The notes beneath the pieces were generated by a model. That model was given only the letters and a program-made list of their open reading frames with translations, did not search any database and was not told the DNA's origin. The position numbers and the translations under genes are program-made. A stretch of DNA of 64,000 bases. Origin: Rossellomorea marisflavi. GTDB taxonomy: Bacteria > Bacillota > Bacilli > Bacillales > Bacillaceae_B. Positions 57,854 to 64,000 of the stretch are shown piece after piece (position 1 is the stretch's first letter; each line of letters begins with the position of its first letter). The stretch is taken from NCBI RefSeq assembly GCF_001274775.1, contig NZ_LGUE01000001.1:333434-397433 (forward strand), in the 5' to 3' direction.

Positions 57854-58525
57854 ATGGCTCAACAAATTGCTAATATGATCGACCATACATTACTGAAACC
57901 GGAAGCAACAAAAGAACAAGTCGAAATCCTCTGTCAAGAGGCAAAAGAATATACATTTGCATCTGTATGTGTGAATCCTACCTGGGTGTCATACGCACAT
58001 GAACTGCTTGAAGGCACTCAAGTGAAGGTCTGCACAGTGATTGGATTCCCCCTTGGGGCTTCCACCCCAGAAGTGAAGGCATTCGAAACGAAGGATGCCA
58101 TCGCCAATGGAGCGACGGAAGTGGACATGGTCATCAACATCGGCGCGCTTAAGAGTGGGGATGATGCATTGGTGAAACGGGATATGGAAGCGGTCGTGGC
58201 AGCTTCTAAAGGAAAAGCCCTGTCAAAGGTCATCATCGAGACATGCCTTCTGACCGACGAAGAAAAGGTTAAAGCCTGCAAGCTTGCTGTTGAGGCAGGT
58301 GCCGATTATGTGAAGACGTCTACTGGATTCTCCACTGGTGGGGCAACGGTAGCCGACATCACCCTCATGAGGGAAACGGTCGGACCTGATATCGGCGTCA
58401 AAGCATCTGGTGGAGTCCGCTCCCTTGAAGATGCCCAAAACATGATTGAAGCAGGAGCCACAAGACTTGGCGCGAGCTCCGGCGTGAAAATCATGCAGGG
58501 ACTGGCAGCAGAATCGGACTACTGA
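57854..58525 (+). CDS. deoC: Deoxyribose-phosphate aldolase
   Basis: This 223-residue class I aldolase splits 2-deoxyribose 5-phosphate to glyceraldehyde 3-phosphate and acetaldehyde in nucleoside catabolism. Schiff-base Lys154 is in 'YVKTSTGF'; 'VNIGALKSG' and 'KASGGVR' follow the family. AAAGGAGAGATTGGA precedes the ATG. Single gene, closed by a terminator. Confidence 0.96.
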   Translation: MAQQIANMIDHTLLKPEATKEQVEILCQEAKEYTFASVCVNPTWVSYAHELLEGTQVKVCTVIGFPLGASTPEVKAFETKDAIANGATEVDMVINIGALKSGDDALVKRDMEAVVAASKGKALSKVIIETCLLTDEEKVKACKLAVEAGADYVKTSTGFSTGGATVADITLMRETVGPDIGVKASGGVRSLEDAQNMIEAGATRLGASSGVKIMQGLAAESDY

Positions 58526-58564
58526 GTTAAAATGTAGGAACGAGGCTTGAATAAAAAAGTACAG

Positions 58565-58613
58565 TAAAACCCGAAAGGTTTTGCCTATGATAAGGCGGAT
58601 CCGTTCGGGTTTT
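58565..58613 (+). terminator. Terminator after deoC
   Basis: AAAACCCGAA...TTCGGGTTTTT with an internal stem. Confidence 0.85.
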
Positions 58614-58645
58614 TACTTTGTTTCATGACCATTCAGATGCGACTG

Positions 58646-58776
58646 TTTCCAGCGGTTGGAGTGCAAGACGAAGACTACTGCGGGATGAGTAGCTGACGTG
58701 AGGTCCCGCTGGCTTGCCGGGGAGGCTCTCGGGCTACCCGAGGGAAGCGTAGTCTTGCACAGAAATCATGAGAGGT
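58646..58776. repeat. Dispersed ~130-bp repeat, copy 4
   Basis: TTTCCAGCGGTTGGAGTGCAA ... TCTTGCACAGAAATCATGAGAGG. Homology with copy 5 extends about 25-30 bp upstream (TTTCATGACCATTC versus TTTAATGAACATTC). The ends are inverted complements (GCAAGACGAAGACTAC / GTAGTCTTGC). Confidence 0.75.
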
Positions 58777-58843
58777 ATAAAGAACCTATACTAATATTCG
58801 ATCGTCCTTTAATGGTATCTAATCGTTTTCACCTTTTTTATCC

Positions 58844-59770
58844 TCATCCTTTTGGACCGTGAATTCTTTCAACAAACCGGGCAAATCCTGAAGCGAACGG
58901 AAGGACCATGAGCGAGCAGACCAGGTTGAAGATGACACTGGCATGGGCAAGCTGCATATCCCCTGAAGAAGCCAAAGCTTGGACGCCTCTCGTTAAAAGG
59001 GGGATAAAGGGAATGAAAAGTCCGACACCTATGACGTTCAGCCATACATGTGCATAAGCCGTGAGCTTCGCCTCCCGCCCTCCTCCGAAGCTTGCCATGA
59101 TGGCCGTGATGCATGTCCCGACGTTTGACCCAAGCATCACCGCTATGCCCGTATCGATCCCGATCGATCCTGCTGCAAGAAACCCCATGGCCACGCCTGT
59201 CACCACCGTGCTGGACTGGATGATGGCTGTGAGAAAACAGCCGACCAAGAGGGCGAGGAAAAGATGGCGATCCATGTTCTCCATATACCCTTTCACCGCA
59301 GGATGATGGGTAAGGGGTTCAGCCAGGCGCTGGATGCCCATGATGGCGGTGAAGATCAAGCTGAAGCCCACCAAGGTCATCCCGAGGCTCCTGCCATTCG
59401 TAGATCCGAACAAGAGGAGGATGGTCCCCACGACGGCGGCAGGGATAATGAGCATATTCAGGTTGAGTGTGAACATCTCCAACGTGAAGGTGGTTCCGAT
59501 ATTTGAACCCAGCATGATCCCGATTGTCTGTCTGAAGGGAATCATGCCCGAGGAAGCGAGTCCGACTGTCAACACCATGACCGCAGAGCTGCTGTGAATC
59601 AATGCTGTCAGGACCGTCCCGGTCAAGACCCCCCTGAACGGTGTATGGGTCAGGTAGTGGAGCCATCTCCGGATATTATCACTGGCGAGGTTGAACAGGC
59701 CCGTCCTCAGCCAGGTCATCCCGAATAGGAAGCAAGCGATGAAAAGAATGAAAGCCAACATATATCCCAT
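58844..59770 (-). CDS. yqeW: Na/Pi-cotransporter family protein YqeW
   Basis: This 308-residue membrane protein of the NptA/PNaS family has two inverted repeats, each with the signature Q/H-S-S ('ALIHSSSAVM', 'AIIQSSTVVTG') and 'MLGSNIGTT' / 'MLGSNVGTC'. It probably couples phosphate or another anion to Na+. ATG 59770 (complement), with GGGGGACG upstream, replaces a much longer non-coding N-terminal extension. It lies opposite in direction to rpsU. Confidence 0.9.
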   Translation of the reverse strand: MGYMLAFILFIACFLFGMTWLRTGLFNLASDNIRRWLHYLTHTPFRGVLTGTVLTALIHSSSAVMVLTVGLASSGMIPFRQTIGIMLGSNIGTTFTLEMFTLNLNMLIIPAAVVGTILLLFGSTNGRSLGMTLVGFSLIFTAIMGIQRLAEPLTHHPAVKGYMENMDRHLFLALLVGCFLTAIIQSSTVVTGVAMGFLAAGSIGIDTGIAVMLGSNVGTCITAIMASFGGGREAKLTAYAHVWLNVIGVGLFIPFIPLLTRGVQALASSGDMQLAHASVIFNLVCSLMVLPFASGFARFVERIHGPKG

Positions 59771-59872
59771 GATAGGATCGTCCCCCTTCCGCCTTGAATA
59801 GAAGAGCATACTCAAATCTATGGGGAAACCGCGGAGGACATGCCTATTTATGTCCTGATTCGGGATAAATTG

Positions 59873-59901
59873 TTGACCTATCACATAGGATATATTATAA
59901 T
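59873..59901 (+). promoter_or_regulatory. Sigma-A promoter of rpsU-yqeY
   Basis: TTGACC, 17 bp, TATAAT. A start site near 59908 gives a leader of about 185 nt. Confidence 0.85.
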
Positions 59902-59903
59902 GG

Positions 59904-60092
59904 CAAAGTACATGGATTCCTTTTAGTACTTTATGGGATTCATCCAAGAAAGACATACACTTTCTGTCCCCTTGTGACAATGCAGCAAGGGAAGATCTTA
60001 AGTAAAGGGACATCCAATGTCCTTGGATTTGGTACAAACCATTTCTGACTTGAACATGTAAGTGTAGTGTGTTCGGAGGGAGGGAAAGAGAG
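59904..60092 (+). promoter_or_regulatory. Long structured leader of rpsU
   Basis: The leader starts with a hairpin AAAGTAC...GTACTTT (59905-59932) and contains further stems (CCCCTTG/CAAGGG near 59970-59993; TCCAA/TTGGA near 60013-60028). There is no ORF with a ribosome binding site. It could mediate autoregulation of S21, which is inference only. Confidence 0.4.
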
Positions 60093-60266
60093 ATGTCAAA
60101 AACAGTTGTTCGTAAAAACGAATCGCTTGAAGATGCTCTTCGTCGCTTCAAACGCTCAGTTTCTAAAACAGGAACTTTACAAGAGTTTAGAAAGCGCGAA
60201 TTCTATGAAAAACCAAGCGTAAAACGCAAAAAGAAATCAGAAGCAGCAAGAAAACGTAAGTTCTAA
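60093..60266 (+). CDS. rpsU: 30S ribosomal protein S21
   Basis: This 57-residue, very basic protein starts [20 protein letters not shown] and ends '[12 protein letters not shown]'. It binds the 16S platform. GGAGGGAGGGAAAG precedes ATG 60093. It is cotranscribed with yqeY, 14 bp downstream. Confidence 0.97.
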   Translation: MSKTVVRKNESLEDALRRFKRSVSKTGTLQEFRKREFYEKPSVKRKKKSEAARKRKF

Positions 60267-60280
60267 GAGAGGGTGTAACC

Positions 60281-60727
60281 ATGAGTCTTCTCGATCGTTT
60301 AAATGATGATATGAAACAAGCGATGAAAAACAAAGAAAAGGAGAAGCTGTCCGTCATCCGCATGCTGAAGGCCTCACTTCAAAATGAAGCCATCAAGCAC
60401 GGAAAACAGCAGCTCTCTGAAGACGAAGAGTTGACAGTCCTTTCTCGAGAAGTCAAACAACGGAAAGACTCCCTCCAGGAGTTTCAAAACGCAGGTCGTG
60501 ACGATCTCGTGGAGAAACTCCAAGCAGAACTGACTTACGTCGAAATATATATGCCTGAGCAGCTTTCGGAAGAAGAAGTTTCAGCCATCGTCCAAGAGAC
60601 GGTAGCAGAAGTGGGCGCTTCATCTAAAGCTGATATGGGCAGAGTGATGGGAGCGATCATGCCCAAAGTAAAAGGGAAAGCTGATGGGGCTCTCGTCAAT
60701 AAACTTGTTCTTCACCATCTATCATAG
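60281..60727 (+). CDS. yqeY: GatB/YqeY domain protein YqeY
   Basis: This 148-residue helical protein is related to the tRNA-binding tail of GatB ('[17 protein letters not shown]', '[21 protein letters not shown]'). A role in tRNA-linked amidation is suspected but unproven. It is paired with rpsU as in most Firmicutes and followed by a terminator. Confidence 0.95.
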   Translation: MSLLDRLNDDMKQAMKNKEKEKLSVIRMLKASLQNEAIKHGKQQLSEDEELTVLSREVKQRKDSLQEFQNAGRDDLVEKLQAELTYVEIYMPEQLSEEEVSAIVQETVAEVGASSKADMGRVMGAIMPKVKGKADGALVNKLVLHHLS

Positions 60728-60730
60728 GAA

Positions 60731-60763
60731 AAAGCCGGGAAGCAGTTGCTTGCCGGCTTTTTT
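60731..60763 (+). terminator. Terminator after yqeY
   Basis: AAAAAGCCGGGAAGCA...TTGCCGGCTTTTTT. Confidence 0.9.
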
Positions 60764-60954
60764 AGTAAGTAGCATGCATCAACAGCCCCGCGGATCCTCT
60801 CCTGCAGATGTGGGCCCATCACGTCGCCTGGATCTCGTTCCACTCTTTCAATCAGAATCTGCCGCCTGAGAAAAAGTCAAAAAAGATGAAACCTAAGCCT
60901 CAACTCAAACGTACATAAGTCAGGGAATCATTCTAATGAAACGAGGGGGTCTGT

Positions 60955-62259
60955 TTGAAAAAAGGATTATTGGTTTTGTTCCTGTTCCTTTTGAGTTATT
61001 CGCTGATCCAGCCGTTGACGGGTGCCGCCGCCAAAGAGGCCTATGTGATCCCGGTCCACAAAGAAGTGGAACGCGGTCTGCATGCCTTCCTTGAACGTGC
61101 CGTCAAGGAAGCGGAAGATGCCGGGGCCGATGTGATCATTTTCGATCTCAACACACCGGGTGGTCTTGTGGATGCCGCGGGTGATATCGGTCAGCTCATG
61201 GATGGAATCGATACAAAGACAGTCGCCTTCGTTAATCATAAGGCATTGTCTGCTGGAGCGTTCTTGGCCCTTCACTCCGATGAAATCTATATGGTGCCGA
61301 ATGGGCAATTCGGTTCTGCAGCCGTCATCGACCAGGAGGGCAACGCAGCGGATAAAAAAGCTCAGAGCTACTGGCTGTCTTCCATGAAAAGCGCTGCAGA
61401 ATCCAAGGAACGTGATCCGAAGTACGCCATGGCGATGGCGGATGACTCTATGTCCATCCCCGAAGTCGACCTAGAGAAGGGTGAGCTGTTGACCCTGGGG
61501 TCCAGTGACGCCGAGAAAGTCGGATATTCCGACGGTACGGTAAACAATATGGATGAACTGCTTCAAAAGATAGGCGCTGAAGAGGATTCTGTTGTGAAGG
61601 TGGAAGAAACATTCGCAGAAAAGCTTGCCCGCTTCTTGACGAATCCGGTCGTCGTTCCGATCCTCCTGTCGCTTGCCAGCCTGGGGCTTATCGTAGAACT
61701 TTATTCTCCGGGGTTCGGGGTAGCAGGGACAGTCGGTATCAGCTCGCTCCTTTTATTCTTCTATGGTCATATGGTGGCGGGTCTCGCAGGGTATGAAACC
61801 CTCATCCTCTTCATCATAGGGATCGCACTGTTGATAGCAGAGTTTTTCCTTCCGGGAGGAATTGCCGGCACGCTCGGGGCCGCAGCCGTCATCGGCAGCA
61901 TTTTTATGGCAGGAGGCGATTTTGTGCAAATGGGTTACTCGATTCTGATAGCCATCGCTGTAGCGATCGCCGCCATCATTCTGTATGTAAAGGTGTTTGG
62001 TAAAAAGATGAGACTATTCAATAAGATGATTTTGCGAGATTCAACATCCACGGAAAGCGGTTACGTTTCAAACGCCAACAGATTGGAACTCATCGGACGC
62101 GAAGGTATCACCAAAACGCCGCTCCGACCATCGGGCACCATCCTCGTCGACGACGAGCGGATCGATGCCGTCACCGAGGGAAGCTTCATCAAAGCAAATG
62201 AAAAGATTAAGATTGTAAAAGTGGAAGGTTCCCGTATCGTTGTAAGGGAAATCACCTAA
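60955..62259 (+). CDS. yqeZ: NfeD family membrane protein YqeZ
   Basis: This 434-residue protein has a signal peptide (about 1-25), a ClpP-like serine protease domain ('FDLNTPGGLVDAA', then 'ALSAGAFLAL'), a cluster of membrane helices (about 235-345) and a C-terminal OB-fold NfeD domain ('LIGREGITKTPLRPSGTILVDDERIDAVTEG'). It partners the flotillin FloA in membrane microdomains. It starts at TTG after GAGGGGG. Confidence 0.93.
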   Translation: MKKGLLVLFLFLLSYSLIQPLTGAAAKEAYVIPVHKEVERGLHAFLERAVKEAEDAGADVIIFDLNTPGGLVDAAGDIGQLMDGIDTKTVAFVNHKALSAGAFLALHSDEIYMVPNGQFGSAAVIDQEGNAADKKAQSYWLSSMKSAAESKERDPKYAMAMADDSMSIPEVDLEKGELLTLGSSDAEKVGYSDGTVNNMDELLQKIGAEEDSVVKVEETFAEKLARFLTNPVVVPILLSLASLGLIVELYSPGFGVAGTVGISSLLLFFYGHMVAGLAGYETLILFIIGIALLIAEFFLPGGIAGTLGAAAVIGSIFMAGGDFVQMGYSILIAIAVAIAAIILYVKVFGKKMRLFNKMILRDSTSTESGYVSNANRLELIGREGITKTPLRPSGTILVDDERIDAVTEGSFIKANEKIKIVKVEGSRIVVREIT

Positions 62260-62278
62260 ATTATTGGAGGTTGTGTAA

Positions 62279-63274
62279 ATGGTCATTGATACAAGTTCGA
62301 TTCTCTTGATTGCCGCCATCGTGGTGGGAATCATCATCCTATCCATCCTATTCACGTTCGTCCCTGTCATGCTGTGGATTTCAGCACTTGCAGCAGGTGT
62401 CAAGATCAGTATCTTCACGCTGATCGGTATGAGACTGAGAAGGGTTATCCCGAGCAGGGTCATCAATCCGTTGATCAAAGCTCACAAAGCCGGTCTGCAA
62501 GTATCCATCAACCAGCTTGAAAGTCACTATCTTGCAGGTGGTAATGTCGACAGGGTCGTCAATGCCCTGATCGCTGCCCACCGTGCCAATATCGAATTGA
62601 CATTCGAACGTGGAGCCGCGATCGACCTTGCCGGAAGGGACGTACTAGAAGCTGTTCAGATGAGTGTTAATCCGAAGGTCATCGAAACACCATTCATCGC
62701 AGGTGTGGCGATGGACGGGATTGAAGTGAAAGCGAAAGCACGTATCACCGTCCGTGCCAATATCGACCGACTCGTCGGTGGTGCCGGTGAGGAAACCATC
62801 GTTGCCCGTGTAGGGGAAGGGATCGTTTCCACGATCGGTTCTTCCGACAATCATAAAAAGGTACTGGAAAACCCTGATTTGATTTCGCAGACAGTCCTAT
62901 CCAAAGGATTGGATGCAGGAACGGCTTTTGAAATCCTGTCCATTGATATCGCGGACGTGGATATCGGTAAAAACATCGGTGCCGAGCTTCAAACAGAGCA
63001 GGCAGAAGCGGACAAAAACATTGCCCAGGCAAAAGCGGAAGAAAGACGGGCGATGGCCGTAGCGAACGAACAGGAAATGAAAGCGAAAGTCGAAGAAATG
63101 AGAGCGAAAGTTGTGGAAGCAGAAGCAGAGGTACCGCTTGCCATGGCGGAAGCTTTACGTTCAGGCAATATGGGCGTCATGGATTATATGAACCTTAAGA
63201 ACATCGATGCCGATACGGACATGAGAGATTCCATCGGTAAAATGACCGGGGACAAACACGATACGGATAAGTAA
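62279..63274 (+). CDS. floA: Flotillin-like protein FloA
   Basis: This 331-residue protein has an N-terminal membrane hairpin (about 7-50), a PHB/SPFH domain ('[43 protein letters not shown]'-type block) and a coiled coil rich in Ala/Glu/Lys (about 235-295). FloA organises lipid microdomains. TTGGAGG precedes the ATG, 19 bp after yqeZ, in one operon with yqfB. Confidence 0.95.
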   Translation: MVIDTSSILLIAAIVVGIIILSILFTFVPVMLWISALAAGVKISIFTLIGMRLRRVIPSRVINPLIKAHKAGLQVSINQLESHYLAGGNVDRVVNALIAAHRANIELTFERGAAIDLAGRDVLEAVQMSVNPKVIETPFIAGVAMDGIEVKAKARITVRANIDRLVGGAGEETIVARVGEGIVSTIGSSDNHKKVLENPDLISQTVLSKGLDAGTAFEILSIDIADVDIGKNIGAELQTEQAEADKNIAQAKAEERRAMAVANEQEMKAKVEEMRAKVVEAEAEVPLAMAEALRSGNMGVMDYMNLKNIDADTDMRDSIGKMTGDKHDTDK

Positions 63275-63300
63275 GTCCCTGAAGGAAAGGAGATGCCTTC

Positions 63301-63726
63301 ATGGAAGGGCTGATATTTGCGATCGTCATCGGTCTGATCTCCGCCTTTTTCGGCCGTAATAAAGAAAAGGGAAAGGATCAGACGAACAGACCCCGTACGC
63401 CGAACCCGGGCAGCAATCCTTCCCGGTCACCTGAAATCGAACAAACAAAAGCCAGAGTCGAAAAACAAGTCAAAAAGAGTGCCGCAAACCTTCAGACGCG
63501 TTTTGAAGAGAAGAAGGCCACCGCTGCGAATACGATTACCGAGACCTGGAAAGAAGAGGAGAAACAGTTATCGAAGCAGATGGAGAAAACATTGGCAAAG
63601 GCTGAAACCATTCGGAAGAAGCACATCGACCTTGATTTTCACAATCAGGATGATGTAGTGAAAGGGTTCATTTACTCCGAAGTTTTCGGAGCGCCAAGGT
63701 CGAGAAGAAGGCATCAACGAAAATAA
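63301..63726 (+). CDS. yqfB: YqfB-like protein
   Basis: This 141-residue protein has a short N-terminal hydrophobic segment (MEGLIFAIVIGLISAFFG), a proline-rich linker and a basic, probably coiled-coil second half ('TKARVEKQVKKSAANLQTRFEEKK'). It occupies the yqfB position after floA. Function unknown. GGAAAGGAGATGCCTTC precedes the ATG. Confidence 0.75.
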   Translation: MEGLIFAIVIGLISAFFGRNKEKGKDQTNRPRTPNPGSNPSRSPEIEQTKARVEKQVKKSAANLQTRFEEKKATAANTITETWKEEEKQLSKQMEKTLAKAETIRKKHIDLDFHNQDDVVKGFIYSEVFGAPRSRRRHQRK

Positions 63727-63778
63727 TAAACTGTGAACAGAGCGCCACAAAAAGTGGTCCACTTTTCAGAGGAATCTA

Positions 63779-63818
63779 GAAAGGGTGAGGTGCAATTTTA
63801 ACCTCACCCTTTTTCTTT
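63779..63818 (+). terminator. Terminator after yqfB
   Basis: AAAGGGTGAGGT...ACCTCACCCTTTTTC. Confidence 0.92.
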
Positions 63819-63889
63819 TGGTGAAATGACCTTGGAAGTTTCCGGAAACCTAGAGGGTCTATAATGAGGAAGAGGCTGAGACAAATATG

Positions 63890-64000
63890 TTTTACATTCG
63901 TTTAATGAACATTCAAATTTCATCGTTTCCAGCGGTTGATCGGAGTGCAAGACGAAGACTCCTGCGGGAAGAGTAGCTGATGTGAGACCCAGCAGGCGTG
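63890..64000. repeat. Dispersed repeat, copy 5 (cut by window end)
   Basis: TTTAATGAACATTC...TTTCCAGCGGTTGATCGGAGT, then CAAGACGAAGACTCCTGCGGG: the same family as copies at 19671 and 58646. Only the first half is inside the window. Confidence 0.75.

Noticed and set aside
60773..60869. 31-codon frame between yqeY and yqeZ
   Set aside because: ATG follows AGTAAGTAGC with no ribosome binding site, and the start lies just past the yqeY terminator; nothing supports expression.

Overview
The window is chromosomal DNA of an endospore-forming Bacillaceae bacterium. Nearly every gene has a recognisable Bacillus subtilis counterpart, and long stretches keep the B. subtilis gene order (the yrrB-yrzI block and the sda/yqeG-yqfB block). 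Pro-sigma-K, SpoIIP, YunB, Gpr and Sda show a complete sporulation lifestyle. Codon use, moderately GC-rich coding sequence and the types of dispersed repeats would suit a marine or soil lineage such as Rossellomorea or a relative, but that genus guess is inference only. There are no tRNA or rRNA genes, prophage, IS element or CRISPR array.

Layout. (1) 1-20.5 kb: yrrB, recD2, small yrz genes, yrrI, a T-box-controlled alaS, ireB-ruvX-yrzB, mltG, trmR, udk, greA, pbpI, yrrS, yrzA, then the sulfur-recycling operon yrrT-mtnN-mccA-mccB-yrhC. The yrzI small-peptide cluster follows. The U32-peptidase pair yrrN-yrrO that normally sits between trmR and udk is missing, and only a decayed tail of yrrO remains. 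(2) 20.5-31 kb, the least conserved part: yunB, a tiny membrane peptide, a membrane protein, a three-gene module (XpaC-like membrane protein, exported substrate-binding/VWA fusion, TelA), an uninterrupted sigK, a collagen-like/beta-helix spore-surface candidate, a YjcZ-type small spore protein with a sigma-K-like promoter, divergent pssA and psd, and sda. (3) 31-51 kb: DnaA boxes, the ribosome-assembly/NAD cluster yqeG-yqeH-aroE-yqeI-nadD-yqeK-rsfS-yqeM, the DNA-uptake genes comEA-comEB-comEC, yqzM, holA, rpsT, gpr, an unusually short spoIIP, yqxA, lepA, hemW, and the CIRCE-controlled hrcA-grpE-dnaK operon. (4) 51.6-64 kb: dnaJ, prmA, rsmE, mtaB, an inserted alpha-glucosidase and deoC, yqeW, rpsU-yqeY and nfeD-floA-yqfB.

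How it works together. Several neighbourhoods are functional units: heat-shock chaperones under HrcA/CIRCE; methyl-cycle and reverse transsulfuration (YrrT, MtnN, MccA, MccB) probably under CymR; ribosome maturation with NAD synthesis; competence; and sporulation checkpoints (Sda with DnaA boxes, sigma-K, SpoIIP, Gpr). Five copies of non-coding Bacillaceae-type repeats sit in gaps between transcription units, mostly next to terminators.

The points most worth a second look are the yrzI micro-ORF cluster with its leader ORF and tandem hairpins, the yrrO remnant beside an intact trmR, the XpaC/VWA/TelA module, the catalytic-domain-only SpoIIP, and the collagen/beta-helix protein.
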